Origin: Streptomyces galbus
Lineage (GTDB): Bacteria; Actinomycetota; Actinomycetes; Streptomycetales; Streptomycetaceae
Length of the DNA: 43,252 nt
NCBI RefSeq assembly: GCF_005280195.1
Contig: NZ_SZPR01000033.1
Location: forward strand, 1-43,252
Direction: 5' to 3'
The stretch's first letter is position 1. Every line of letters begins with the position of its first letter. The position numbers and the translations under genes were made by a program. Shown piece by piece: positions 31,704 to 41,137 of the stretch. The notes under the pieces were generated by a model, which saw only the letters and a list, made by a program, of their open reading frames with translations, was not told where the DNA came from and searched no databases.

Positions 31704-32942
31704 GTGTCCATACCCCCGCCCCCCGGGCCGCACGAGCCGCAGGACCCGTTCCGGGCTCCGCAGGCGCCCAGTTCGCCCGGCGCGCAGCCGCCCGGCGGCC
31801 CCTACGGCCCGTATCCGCAGGGCCCGTACGGGGCGCCGTACCAGGGCTGGGGGCAGGGCTACACGCCGTACAACCGGCAGGCACCCGTCAACGGCGTGGC
31901 CATCGCCGCGCTGGTGCTCGGCGTCATGTGCTTCCTGCCGGCGGTCGGCCTAGTCCTCGGCATCGTCGCGCTCGTGCAGATCCGCCGCAGGGGCGAGCGC
32001 GGCAAGCCCCTGGCGATCGTCGGGGCGGCGCTGTCGTCCCTGGGGCTCGCCCTGTGGATCGTGTCGCTGAGCACCGGTGCCGCCTCCGCGCTCTGGGACG
32101 GCTTCAAGGAGGGCCTGGACGGCACCGCCAGCCTGTCACTGGCGAAGGGCGACTGCTTCGACGTGCCGGGGGGCGACTTCGACTCCGAGATCTACGACGT
32201 CGACACGGTCCCCTGCTCCGGCGCGCACGACGCCGAGGTGTTCGCCGTCGTACCGGTCGCCGGGGACACCTTCCCCGGCGAGGGCCGGGTCACGGACCTC
32301 GCCGAGGACCGCTGCTGGGACCTGCAGACCGCGTACGCGACGGACCCGTGGGCCCTGCCCGACACCGTCAGCGTGTACTACCTCACCCCCACCGGCGACA
32401 CCTGGGAGTTCGGCGACCGCGAGATCACCTGCGCCTTCGCCGACGAGGACGGGTCGGGCGCCCTCACCGGCTCGCTGCGGGCCGACGCCTCGACGTTCGA
32501 CGCCGACCAACTGGCTTTCCTGCACGCCATGAACGCGATCGACGGGGTCCTCTACCAGGAGCCCGACGACTACGCCGAGGACGACCTCGGCGCCAGCAAG
32601 GACTGGGCGCGGGGCGTGCACGACGCCCTGGGCACGCAGGTCACCGCCCTGCGCGGCCACACCTGGCCGGCCGCGGCGCAGGCCCCCGTCGCCGCCCTGA
32701 TCAAGGACATGACGGCCGCGCAGAAGGAGTGGGCGAAGGCGGCCGCCGCCGACGACGCGGACGCGTACTACACGTACTACGAAGCCGGGTACGAGTACGT
32801 CGACGGCGACACCACCGTCGGCGCCCGCCGGGCCCTGCGTCTGGCGACCACCCCGCCCAGCTACGACGACGGCTCGGGCGACGGCTCCGGTGATGGCTCC
32901 GGCGACGATTCGGGGGACGACTCCGGGGACGCGAGCGTGTAA
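31704..32942 (+). CDS. DUF4190 / septum-formation domain membrane protein
   Basis: A 412-aa protein from GTG 31704 with CAGGAG upstream. Residues 1-60 are Pro/Gly/Tyr-rich. Two transmembrane helices (VAIAALVLGVMCFLPAVGLV and LAIVGAALSSLGLALWIVSL) form a DUF4190 unit. The extracellular part resembles the 'septum formation' domain, with paired Cys (KGDCFDVPGG, VDTVPCSGAHDAEVFAVVPV, AEDRCWDL, REITCAF), likely two disulfides. The end is Gly/Asp/Ser-repetitive. Role: cell-surface, possibly linked to division or envelope; this is family-level inference. Confidence 0.8.
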   Translation: MSIPPPPGPHEPQDPFRAPQAPSSPGAQPPGGPYGPYPQGPYGAPYQGWGQGYTPYNRQAPVNGVAIAALVLGVMCFLPAVGLVLGIVALVQIRRRGERGKPLAIVGAALSSLGLALWIVSLSTGAASALWDGFKEGLDGTASLSLAKGDCFDVPGGDFDSEIYDVDTVPCSGAHDAEVFAVVPVAGDTFPGEGRVTDLAEDRCWDLQTAYATDPWALPDTVSVYYLTPTGDTWEFGDREITCAFADEDGSGALTGSLRADASTFDADQLAFLHAMNAIDGVLYQEPDDYAEDDLGASKDWARGVHDALGTQVTALRGHTWPAAAQAPVAALIKDMTAAQKEWAKAAAADDADAYYTYYEAGYEYVDGDTTVGARRALRLATTPPSYDDGSGDGSGDGSGDDSGDDSGDASV

Positions 32943-33062
32943 TCGCGGCCGTAGCGGGGAGAAAGTGCCTGCGTAAAGCCCTCCCCCCGCAGATGTCATC
33001 ACTTCGAGTGATTCCCTGGCCTTTGCTTGCACAGGCGAACCCACGGTTGCCACGCTGTTGCT

Positions 33063-33070
33063 GTCTGTAC
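33063..33070. promoter_or_regulatory. Possible GntR operator (GTCTGTAC)
   Basis: Matches the GntR/HutC-type consensus GTMTAKAC in 7 of 8 positions and lies 20 bp upstream of the GntR start, where autoregulation would act. Short, so could be chance. Confidence 0.3.
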
Positions 33071-33089
33071 AACCTGATGGGAGCGGCCA

Positions 33090-33842
33090 GTGACATTCGG
33101 TGAGCAGCCGGCGTACCTGCGCGTCGCGGGTGATCTCCGCAAGAAGATCGTCGACGGTTCACTGCCGCCCCACACCCGCCTCCCGTCCCAGGCCAGGATC
33201 CGCGAGGAGTACGGCGTCTCGGACACCGTCGCCCTGGAGGCCCGCAAGGTCCTGATGGCCGAGGGCCTGGTGGAGGGCCGCTCCGGGTCCGGGACGTACG
33301 TGCGCGAGCGGCCCGTGCCCCGCCGCGTCCACCGCTCCGGCTACCGGCCGGCCGGCGGGGCCACGCCGTTCCGGCAGGAGCAGGCCGACGCGGAGGCGCG
33401 CGGGACCTGGGAGTCCCGCAGCGAGCAGGTCGAGGCGAGCGTCGCCATCGCCGGGCGGCTGGGCATCCAGCCGGGCGACCGGGTCATGCGCACCAAGTAC
33501 GTGTTCCGGGAGGCGGGGGAGACCATGATGCTCTCCACCTCCTGGGAGCCCCTGGCCGTCACCGGCCGCACCCCCGTGATGCTGCCCGAGGAGGGGCCGC
33601 TCGGCGGCATGGGCGTCGTCGAGCGCATGCGCGCCATCGACGTCATCGTCGACAACGTCACCGAGGAGGTCGGCGCCCGTCCCGGCCTCGCCGACGAACT
33701 CCTCGCCCTGGGCGGCGTCCCGGGCCACGTCGTCCTCGTCGTCCAGCGGACGTACTACGCCTCCGGCCGCGCGGTGGAGACGGCCGACGTGGTCATCCCG
33801 GCGGACCGGTACCGGGTGTCGTACCACCTGCCCGTGAGGTAG
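33090..33842 (+). CDS. GntR/HutC-family regulator with UTRA domain
   Basis: A 250-aa protein from GTG 33090. The winged-helix DNA-binding domain spans about 5-75 (YLRVAGDLRKKIVDGSLPPH, LPSQARIREEYGVSDTVALE, AEGLVEGRSGSGTYV). The C-terminal UTRA ligand-binding fold follows (RLGIQPGDRVMRTKYVF, AVETADVVIPADRYRVSYHL). HutC-type regulators respond to small metabolites; the ligand cannot be told. A GCCCC-CGAAA-GGGGC hairpin right after the stop (33842-33856) may terminate it. Confidence 0.9.
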   Translation: MTFGEQPAYLRVAGDLRKKIVDGSLPPHTRLPSQARIREEYGVSDTVALEARKVLMAEGLVEGRSGSGTYVRERPVPRRVHRSGYRPAGGATPFRQEQADAEARGTWESRSEQVEASVAIAGRLGIQPGDRVMRTKYVFREAGETMMLSTSWEPLAVTGRTPVMLPEEGPLGGMGVVERMRAIDVIVDNVTEEVGARPGLADELLALGGVPGHVVLVVQRTYYASGRAVETADVVIPADRYRVSYHLPVR

Positions 33843-34323
33843 CCCCCGAAAGGGGCCGGAGCGGGGCGCGGTCGGGGCGCGCGGACCGGCAGGCGGGGGC
33901 CGCCGCCGCCGTCGCCGGGGTCTCCCGGGCCGCCCGTCGGCCCGGGTGTGAACGGTCCGACGGCGTGCGAGCGCGTGCGCCCCGGCCCCGCCGCGAACCG
34001 GCCGGAACCGGTTCCGGACCGGTCCGCTCCTGCCCCGCACCCGGTCGTTTCCGGTCGTTCTCGCAGGTCGCCCTCGTGTCCCCGCCGCGTGCCCGGTGTC
34101 CGTCGACCGGAGGTCGCACGCCGGGCGGACGGCGCGTTCGATCTCGTGCGCCCCCTCCGTCTTGGCTGGTTGCGTACCTCTTTGTGAAAATCCGTGTTCG
34201 CTGCGTAAAGGTAAGGCGTACGCTCGGGCATATGCGGTGTGCGGTTTCCTTGGACGGCGGGGCACGGGGCGGACCGCGGACGGGACCTGGGCGGTCCCGC
34301 GCGGGAAGGAGGCGGGGGACCCC
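33843..34323. other. 480-bp non-coding stretch with a 16-bp palindrome
   Basis: No convincing gene; open frames here are compositional. It contains the perfect palindrome CCGGAACCGGTTCCGG (34002-34017) flanked by further GAACCGG/ACCGGTCC half-copies, and an AT-richer patch around 34185-34235 that probably contains the promoter of the SPOR gene. The palindrome could be a regulator site or a hairpin. Confidence 0.45.
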
Positions 34324-34590
34324 ATGAACGACGGCACGATCCCTCTGCCGTGGCTCGTCATACGCCAGGACGACAACGGCAACCGCTACCGCGTGGGCCG
34401 GTACGCGACCCGGGCCGAGGCCCAGAAGATCGCGGACAGCCTCGACGCCCGCGGGCACAAGCAGCTCTACTGGGTCGAGCGCATCGGCCAGAGCCGCAAC
34501 GGCGACGGCACCCGCAACGGCGACGGCACGCATCACGGCGACGGCAGCCGCACCGCGGGGAACGGGCGCGGTGGCGGTGCCCGGAACTGA
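34324..34590 (+). CDS. SPOR-domain-like small protein
   Basis: An 88-aa protein. Residues 8-58 fit a SPOR-like fold (LPWLVIRQDDNGNRYRVGRY, TRAEAQKIADSLDARGHK, QLYWVERIG), which binds denuded peptidoglycan in other proteins. The tail has four NGDGT-like repeats rich in Gly/Asp/His. There is no signal peptide, so export is unclear; a cytoplasmic role is possible. Longer in-frame starts upstream (34096) are rejected as non-coding. Confidence 0.75.
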   Translation: MNDGTIPLPWLVIRQDDNGNRYRVGRYATRAEAQKIADSLDARGHKQLYWVERIGQSRNGDGTRNGDGTHHGDGSRTAGNGRGGGARN

Positions 34591-34652
34591 CGCCCCCGGG
34601 CGTGCGGTTGGGGGTCCCCGGGGCCCCGTGGACATCCCGTAAGCTCCCGCGG

Positions 34653-35069
<417 letters not shown>

Positions 35070-35241
35070 ACGGCCCGCCGGGGGCCGAGGGCTCGCCGGC
35101 GGCTGCCCGGAGGCACCCCGAAGGCGCTCGGCAGGCGCCGTACGCCGTTCGTGACCCCGTGCGCCCGATGGTGCGGTACTTGCCCCCGGATATCGGGTAT
35201 GTGGCCATTAACCCCGCGAAAACGGACAGGGGTGACCTTCG

Positions 35242-35670
35242 TTGGCCTGGGAAGTGATCGGCGTGATCGACACCGAAGGCGTGCGCGCCGAGTGGACCTT
35301 CCCCGCCGACCCGGGGGCGGTGCGCACCGCACGGGCCGCGGTGCGGGGTCAGTTGCGCGGCTGGGGGCTGGAACCGGTCAGCGATGTCGCGGCGCTGCTG
35401 GTCAGCGAGTTGGTCACCAACTCCCTGCGGCACGCCACGGGTCCCATCGGCGTCCGGCTCGTGCGCCCCGCGGGGATCGGCGGGGTGCTGCTGGTGGAGG
35501 TGTCCGACCCGCTCCCCGAACTGCCGCGCGAGCGGGTGGCCCGGCCGGACGACGAGAGCGGCCGGGGCCTGCAACTGGTGGCGTCCTCCTCGCGCCGCTG
35601 GGGCAGCCGCCCGGGAGCCGCCGGCAAGACGGTGTGGTTCGAACTGGCCGTACCGGACCGCGCGGACTGA
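35242..35670 (+). CDS. HATPase_c (anti-sigma-factor-like) protein
   Basis: A 142-aa GHKL ATPase from TTG 35242 (GTG 35254 is an alternative). It has the N-box ELVTNSLRHATG and the G-box DESGRGLQLV, and a C-terminal GKTVWFELAVPD. Single-domain proteins like this are RsbW/SpoIIAB-type kinases that control anti-sigma antagonists. The C-terminal half closely resembles the HATPase domain at the end of the SpoIIE-type protein 386 bp downstream, suggesting common origin. The 172 bp upstream hold its promoter region, without a gene. Confidence 0.88.
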   Translation: MAWEVIGVIDTEGVRAEWTFPADPGAVRTARAAVRGQLRGWGLEPVSDVAALLVSELVTNSLRHATGPIGVRLVRPAGIGGVLLVEVSDPLPELPRERVARPDDESGRGLQLVASSSRRWGSRPGAAGKTVWFELAVPDRAD

Positions 35671-36055
35671 GCGGGCGGTCGGACGCGGAGTGCCGCGGTG
35701 TCGGGCGCGGGTGGGGAGGGTGCCGGGATGCCGGGTCGGCCGTGTGGAGACGGCCGTACTGATGCCGTCGTACCCGCTCTCCGGACCGGCGGGGAAACGG
35801 TGGGGGCGGGGTGTACGGAGCGTGACGCCCTGTCCACCGCAGGGATCCGGCCGCAGACAACTGTCGAAGGGGGCGGTTCGAGGGCGTGTCCGCTGGTTAG
35901 AAGACTGGAAGTGTTCTCACGGCACGGGCCGGAAAACGTCTGGACCGTGCTGTGATCGTGAACACCGTGTCGCGCGGCGCCGTAGTGCTGGATACTGCGG
36001 GCAGCCGCCGCCGGTGACCGGTGCCGGACGCGGTGAGCTGGAGGGGACGGTTCGC
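35671..36055. other. 385-bp gap before the SpoIIE-type gene
   Basis: Apart from the hairpin at 35737 I see no gene; a frame at 35698-35955 has no RBS or recognisable content. GATACT near 35990 could be the -10 of the downstream phosphatase gene. Confidence 0.4.
35737..35756 (+). terminator. Candidate hairpin terminator
   Basis: CGGCCGT (35737-35743) pairs with ACGGCCG (35750-35756) around GTGGAG, about 66 bp after the HATPase stop. No T run follows, as is common in Streptomyces. Confidence 0.45.
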
Positions 36056-38713
36056 GTGAGCGAGATACCAGCGAAGGCCACGGAGTCCGAGGACCCGTCG
36101 GGCGGCGCGAGGACGGAGGCCGCCGGTGCGTTCGCCGGTCCCGCCGACGCGTTCGCCGCCGCTGCCGAGCGTGGTCCCGCCGACGGCGAGGCCGCGCCCG
36201 GTGACGCCATGTGGCAGAGCAGTCCGCCCGGTTCGATCTACGACTACATCAGGGTCGCCTCCTTCTCCATCGGCCCCGACGGGCTGGTCGACCAGTGGAG
36301 CCTGCGCGCCGAGCAGATCTTCGGCGTCCCGGCGGAACGGGCCGTCGGCCGGGATCCCATCGAGGCGTTCGTCGACCCCGATCTGCGCGAGCGCGGCCAG
36401 CGCAAGATGGCCGAGATCCTCGACGGCCGCGAGTGGACCGGGGTCGTCCCCTTCCGGATGCCCGAGGGACCGGACGGCGACCGGGGCGAGGACGGGCTCG
36501 CCGAGGTCTACGTCATGCCGACACGGACACAGGACGGCGAGAAGGCCGCCGTGTGCATCGTCGTGGACGTCCGCACCCTGCGCAGCATCGAGACCGACCT
36601 CGCCGCCTCGCAGGCCATTTTCGGACAATCTCCGTTCGGCTTCCTGCTCATCGACTCCGACCTCCGGGTGCGGCGCGCCAACGAGCGGTTCGCGTCCCTG
36701 TTCGGCGGCAGCCCCGACGACCACCGCGGCAAGGGCGTCCAGGACTACCTGCCCCGGTCCGAGGCCGAGCGGGTCACCGCCGTGCTGCGCCGGGTGCTGC
36801 AGACCGGCGACTCCATCACGGACATGCACGTCACCGGCTACCTGCCCGAGTCCGACGAGCGCCGGCACTGGTCGATCAACCTCTACCGCGTGCACAGCGG
36901 CAGCGGGCGCCCCATCGGCATCGCCTGGCTCGGCACCGACATCACCGCCCGGCGCGCCGCCGCCCGCGAGGCCGCGGCGGCACGGCGCAATCTCGCCCTG
37001 CTCAACGAGGCCGGCGCCCGCATCGGGAACTCCCTCGACCTGGAGACGACCGCCCGCGAACTCCTCGACGTGGTCGTCCCCGGCTTCTGCGACCTGGCCA
37101 CCGTCGACCTCTACCAGGGCCTGCTGGTCGGCGACGAGACCCCGCCCGGCCTCGCCGACGGCAGCGCCGAACTGCGCCGGGTCGCCTTCTCCTCCGCCGT
37201 CTCGGACGCCCCCTTCGCCAGTACGGTCGCCCCCGTCGCCGTCGGCGCGGTGCACCACTTCCCCTTCAACTCGCCCTGCGCGGACGCCCTGCGCACCGCG
37301 CGCCCGCAGCACATCCCCGGCGAGGAGGGCGGCCTGGTGCAGTCCACCCTGGCCGTGCCGATGGTCGCCCACGACACCGTCGTGGGACTCGCGCAGTTCT
37401 CGCGGACCAAGGGCAGCGAGCCGTTCGGCGAGCGGGACCGCGACCTCGCCGTGGAACTCGCGGCGCGGGCCGCCGTGTGCATCGACAACGCGCGCCTGTA
37501 CCGGCGGGAGCACGAGCGGGCGCTGATACTCCAGCGGTCCCTGCTGCCCCCGGGCGACCCGGTCGCCTCCGGCCTGGACATCGCCTGCCGCTACCTGCCC
37601 GGCAGCGCCTCCACCGGCCGGCCCAGCGAGGTCGGCGGCGACTGGTTCGACGTCATCGAACTGCCCGGCCACCGTACGGCGCTGGTGGTCGGGGACGTCA
37701 TGGGGCGCGGCCTGCGCGCCGCCGTCGCCATGGGTGAACTGCGCACCGCCGTACGGACGCTGGCGCTGCTCGACCTGGAACCGGCCGAAGTGCTCTCCGC
37801 GTTGGACGAGATCGCCCGCGGGCTCGGCACGCCCGGCGGGGTGCAGCAGGCGACCCGAGCGGCCCGCCGCCCCCGCGAGGCGGACCTGTCCGAGGTGTAC
37901 CTGGCGACGTGCGTGTACGCCGTCTACGACTCGGTGACGCGGCGCTGCACCTTCGCCAACGCGGGCCACCTGCCGCCCGTGCTGGTCGAGCCGGGCGAGG
38001 CGGCGCTGATGCTGGACGTGCCGCCCGGGATGCCGCTCGGCGTCGGCGGGGAGCCGTTCGAGGAGGTCGAGGTCGAACTCCCCGAGGGAGCGCTGCTGGC
38101 GCTCTACACGGACGGCCTGGTCGAGTCCCGCGACCACCCGCTGGACGAGGGGCTGCAGGCATTCGTCGGGGCGCTGACGGACCCCTCCCAGCCGCTGGAG
38201 GACGTCTGCGACCACGTCCTGAACACCCTCGACACGCACCACGGCGAGGACGACATCGCGCTGCTGATGGCTCGGGTGCAGGGGCTGCCCACCGACTCGG
38301 TCGGCGACTGGACCCTGCCGCGTGAGCCGCGCAGCGTCGGGCGGGCGCGGGAGTACGCGCGCGGGCAGTTGCTGAGCTGGGACCTGGAGCCGCTGGTCGA
38401 CACCACGGAACTGCTGGTCAGCGAGCTGGTCACCAACGCCCTGCGCTACGGCGAGGGCGAGATACGACTCCGCCTGCTGCTCGACCGCACCCTGGTCTGC
38501 GAGGTCTGGGACTCCGGCCTCGTCCAGCCCCGCCGACGCCGCGCCCGCGACACGGACGAGGGCGGCCGCGGCCTCCAGCTCGTCGGCCTCCTCAGCGCGG
38601 CGTGGGGCTCGCGCCGGACACCGCGCGGCAAGACGGTGTGGTTCGAACTGCCCCTGCCGGACGGCGAAACGGGACTGACGGACCCGGCGGAGGCGTTGCT
38701 GAGTCTGTTCTGA
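36056..38713 (+). CDS. PAS-PAS-GAF-SpoIIE phosphatase with C-terminal HATPase
   Basis: An 885-aa soluble sensor from GTG 36056 (GGAGGGGAC upstream). Domains: PAS 1 (about 60-180, FSIGPDGLVDQWS), PAS 2 (about 185-300, FGQSPFGFLLIDSD), GAF (about 310-480, LALLNEAGARIGNSLDL), PP2C/SpoIIE phosphatase (about 495-740, GGDWFDVIE, GDVMGRGLRA, YTDGLVES, GEDDIALLM with the metal-binding acidic residues), and HATPase (about 753-880, ELVTNALRYGEGE, DEGGRGLQLVG). Such proteins dephosphorylate anti-anti-sigma factors, and the fused HATPase is usually an anti-sigma kinase, so both arms of a partner switch are in one chain. The upstream single HATPase is a likely partner. Confidence 0.93.
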   Translation: MSEIPAKATESEDPSGGARTEAAGAFAGPADAFAAAAERGPADGEAAPGDAMWQSSPPGSIYDYIRVASFSIGPDGLVDQWSLRAEQIFGVPAERAVGRDPIEAFVDPDLRERGQRKMAEILDGREWTGVVPFRMPEGPDGDRGEDGLAEVYVMPTRTQDGEKAAVCIVVDVRTLRSIETDLAASQAIFGQSPFGFLLIDSDLRVRRANERFASLFGGSPDDHRGKGVQDYLPRSEAERVTAVLRRVLQTGDSITDMHVTGYLPESDERRHWSINLYRVHSGSGRPIGIAWLGTDITARRAAAREAAAARRNLALLNEAGARIGNSLDLETTARELLDVVVPGFCDLATVDLYQGLLVGDETPPGLADGSAELRRVAFSSAVSDAPFASTVAPVAVGAVHHFPFNSPCADALRTARPQHIPGEEGGLVQSTLAVPMVAHDTVVGLAQFSRTKGSEPFGERDRDLAVELAARAAVCIDNARLYRREHERALILQRSLLPPGDPVASGLDIACRYLPGSASTGRPSEVGGDWFDVIELPGHRTALVVGDVMGRGLRAAVAMGELRTAVRTLALLDLEPAEVLSALDEIARGLGTPGGVQQATRAARRPREADLSEVYLATCVYAVYDSVTRRCTFANAGHLPPVLVEPGEAALMLDVPPGMPLGVGGEPFEEVEVELPEGALLALYTDGLVESRDHPLDEGLQAFVGALTDPSQPLEDVCDHVLNTLDTHHGEDDIALLMARVQGLPTDSVGDWTLPREPRSVGRAREYARGQLLSWDLEPLVDTTELLVSELVTNALRYGEGEIRLRLLLDRTLVCEVWDSGLVQPRRRRARDTDEGGRGLQLVGLLSAAWGSRRTPRGKTVWFELPLPDGETGLTDPAEALLSLF

Positions 38714-38758
38714 CCCGCGGGACCGGGCCGGTGCCCCGGCCCGCGCCCCGTGGACGCC

Positions 38759-39619
38759 TCAGATGTCGAACTCGCCCAGCCAGCCCCGTCGCAGCAGGTG
38801 CTGGGGGAGGTAGTCGGACTCGACCTCGATCGGGATGCCGCCGTCGTGGGCGAGGCAGGCGAGGGCGAGGGGGCCGAGGGCGATGCGGCCCTCGGGGTCG
38901 TTGGCCCGGTCCTCGTCCGCGGTCCAGTACGCCTTGTGCAGCTCGAGGGCCTCGACCAGTGCCTGGTTGAAGCCGGCCTCGTCCTTGCGGAGGAAGCGGT
39001 GGAAGAGGCCGATCGGCGGACCGAGGATGTTCTGCACCAGGTCGCGCGGAGCGACGGTCACCGCCCCGGGGTGCGAGCTCTGCAGCGCGGCCGTGAGCTT
39101 CTCCACGACCGCGGGCCGCTGGAGCCAGTACGCCTGAAGGGTCTCGACCCAGTGGTACACGTACGCGTCGAACTGCCCCTCGGGGGAGCGCAGCCGTTCG
39201 ACCGGGATCTCGCAGAGCCGGGTCATGCGCTTCTGGTCGCGGCAGACGATCGCGAGCCAGAAGGTGGTCAGCCAGTTGCCCGCGTCCGCGTACGGACGGG
39301 GGCCGAGAGCAGGGATGCGCCGGACCTTGTGGTTGATGCGGCAGTCGACGTGGCCCTCGGTCTCACCGGTCACGGCGAACAGGGCCGAACCGACCTGCAG
39401 CGCGCTGACCGTCGCCTCCCACGTCTCGAGTGCCGCGGCCCTGGGGTCCACGGTGCAGCGGGCCCGCACGTGGAGCAGCGCCGTGCTGAACATGAAGTCG
39501 ATCTTGCCGGGGGAGCGCTCGATCCTCTCCGCGTCCGAGGCGACGTCCGCACCGAGCGACTCGGCCCACTCGGCCGAGTGGGGCCCGGGGGCACCGTGCC
39601 GCGGGATGGTGATCGTCAT
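38759..39619 (-). CDS. Imm49-family immunity-like protein (copy 1)
   Basis: A 286-aa protein. The start ATG 39619 overlaps the stop of copy 2 by 4 bp (ATGA); a start at 39631 would add four residues. The sequence matches the Imm49 pattern: NWLTTFWLAIVCRDQKRMTR, YHWVETLQAYW, FLRKDEAGFNQALVEALE, LHKAYWTADED, LGPLALACLAHDGGIPIEVE, SDYLPQHLL. Imm49 proteins protect against polymorphic toxins or act as orphan resistance. About 45% of aligned motifs are shared with copy 2 by eye, so it is an old duplication. Confidence 0.84.
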   Translation of the reverse strand: MTITIPRHGAPGPHSAEWAESLGADVASDAERIERSPGKIDFMFSTALLHVRARCTVDPRAAALETWEATVSALQVGSALFAVTGETEGHVDCRINHKVRRIPALGPRPYADAGNWLTTFWLAIVCRDQKRMTRLCEIPVERLRSPEGQFDAYVYHWVETLQAYWLQRPAVVEKLTAALQSSHPGAVTVAPRDLVQNILGPPIGLFHRFLRKDEAGFNQALVEALELHKAYWTADEDRANDPEGRIALGPLALACLAHDGGIPIEVESDYLPQHLLRRGWLGEFDI

Positions 39620-40485
39620 GCAGTGGTCCACTCGCCGATCCAGGAACGCCTCAGCAGCGCCCGGGGGATGTACGCGGACTCCGCCTCCACGGGCAGGCCG
39701 GCGTCGTACGCCAGGCAGGCCAGGGCCAGCGGGCCGAGCGCTACGAGGCCCTCACCGCTGAGGGAGCGGGCCTCGTTCGCCGTCCAGTACTCCTTGTGCC
39801 ACGTGAGGGCGTCGACCAGAACGGCGTTGAACTGCTCGGGTTCGCGCCTGAGGTACCGCTGGAAGAGGTCGATGGGCGGGTACAGGAGCTTCAGCATCAG
39901 TTCCGGCCCGGCGATCCGCGCGTTCTCCGGGTCCGTGCCGTCGACCGCGGCGGCCAGGGTGTCCCAGGTGGCCTGCCGGCCGAACCAGAAGTGCTGCAGG
40001 GTCTCCACCCAGGCGTAGAGGTAGTCGTCGAACTCGGCGCCGGATGCGCGCAGGAAGGAGACCGGTACCCGCGCGAGCCGGTCGATCCGGTGGTTCTCGC
40101 GGCAGATGACGGCGAGGTAGAAGCTGGTCAGCCAGTTGCCGGCGTGCAGGTAGTCCCGGGGGCCTGTCGCCGGGAGGTGTTTCACCTCGCCGGTGCCGCC
40201 GATGCGGCACGGCACGGGACCCTCCGTCGCCGTACCGGAGGCGAAGAGTGCGCTGCCGACCTGCATGGCCGTGACCCATGCCTCCCACGAGGCGAGTTCT
40301 CCCGCGGTCGGGTCGGTCAGGCACCGCCACTTCGCGAGAGTGAGGGACAGGTCGAGGGCGTCGTAGCGGTCGTCCTCCGACGTCTCCAGGTGGTCGAGCG
40401 CTTCTTTCGCGCTCCTGGTGATCGGTGCCATGAGTTCCGCCGCGTTGTCGGTACGGAACGCATGGCGGGTGATGCGGGTGACCAC
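39616..40485 (-). CDS. Imm49-family immunity-like protein (copy 2)
   Basis: A 289-aa paralogue of copy 1. The start is GTG 40485, preceded by GAGGAGAGCAG; a longer frame up to 40596 has no RBS and a non-conserved N-terminus. Shared motifs: NWLTSFYLAVICRENHRIDR, YAWVETLQHFW, YLRREPEQFNAVLVDALT, WHKEYWTANEA, LGPLALACLAYDAGLPVEAE, SAYIPRALLRRSWIGEW. It is transcribed first and coupled to copy 1. Carrying two diverged copies suggests protection from more than one incoming toxin. The matching toxin is not obvious. Confidence 0.84.
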   Translation of the reverse strand: MVTRITRHAFRTDNAAELMAPITRSAKEALDHLETSEDDRYDALDLSLTLAKWRCLTDPTAGELASWEAWVTAMQVGSALFASGTATEGPVPCRIGGTGEVKHLPATGPRDYLHAGNWLTSFYLAVICRENHRIDRLARVPVSFLRASGAEFDDYLYAWVETLQHFWFGRQATWDTLAAAVDGTDPENARIAGPELMLKLLYPPIDLFQRYLRREPEQFNAVLVDALTWHKEYWTANEARSLSGEGLVALGPLALACLAYDAGLPVEAESAYIPRALLRRSWIGEWTTA

Positions 40486-40621
40486 CTGCTCTCCTCGGGC
40501 CAGATCTTCACGTGCTCGACGGTGACACCAGCGTAGGAGCAGCCCAGGCACTCCCGTCCGCCGGGGTGCGGTACCCGGCGTGCTCCCCGAGTCCACGGTC
40601 CGGGCCTCGGCTGGTCGGGCC

Positions 40622-40627
40622 TAGACT
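40622..40627 (+). promoter_or_regulatory. Candidate -10 (TAGACT) of the 40636 gene
   Basis: TAGACT ends 8 bp before ATG 40636; no RBS lies between, so a leaderless transcript is likely. Confidence 0.45.
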
Positions 40628-40635
40628 CTGCGCAC

Positions 40636-41067
40636 ATGAGTGACGTGTTCGCGGTGGACCTGGGCCTCGACCTGGCACCGACCGTACCCAGCGCCGTTCT
40701 GGACCACTTGCGCCTCCACCTGGGGCTCGACGGCGACGAAGGCGGCAGGGGTGAGGAGGACGAGTTCCTCGACGTCGTCCCGCTGCTGGCGGAGCGCGGG
40801 CCCGCGGCTCGCATCGGGGGAGTGCTGACCGGAGAACTGGTCCGGGCGGGCGGGCACTGGTGTCTGACGGCGCGTCAGGAGATCCACGCGGAGCTCCTCC
40901 CGGACCTGGAATCCCTGGCGGAGATGCTCGCCTTCAACGCCAGGACCGAGGGGGTCATCGGTCAGGTGAGGTTCTACGAGGACGAGATCCCCGAACTCCT
41001 CGTCAACCGCTCCGGAACGCTGGTGAGGCTCCCCCTGCAGGCCGCGGGCCTGCCGGGCTCCGTCTAG
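40636..41067 (+). CDS. Small acidic protein of unknown function
   Basis: A 143-aa soluble protein, acidic (DGDEGGRGEEDEFLDVVPLL). A central GGVLTGELVRAGGHWCLTAR and C-terminal VRFYEDEIPELLVNRSG suggest an alpha/beta fold. Family not recognised. It lies alone on the plus strand between the Imm49 pair and the toxin-immunity unit, and small acidic proteins in such places are often immunity proteins. That is inference from neighbourhood only. Confidence 0.6.
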   Translation: MSDVFAVDLGLDLAPTVPSAVLDHLRLHLGLDGDEGGRGEEDEFLDVVPLLAERGPAARIGGVLTGELVRAGGHWCLTARQEIHAELLPDLESLAEMLAFNARTEGVIGQVRFYEDEIPELLVNRSGTLVRLPLQAAGLPGSV

Positions 41068-41137
41068 CGGGGATACGGCGGCGGGACCCGGCCCGGCTCG
41101 CAGCGCGGGGTCCCGCCGCCGCAGGACTGCGGGATTC

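Noticed and set aside
35698..35955. 85-aa plus-strand frame before the SpoIIE-type gene
   Set aside because: No RBS, no recognisable motif and it overlaps a hairpin; treated as non-coding.
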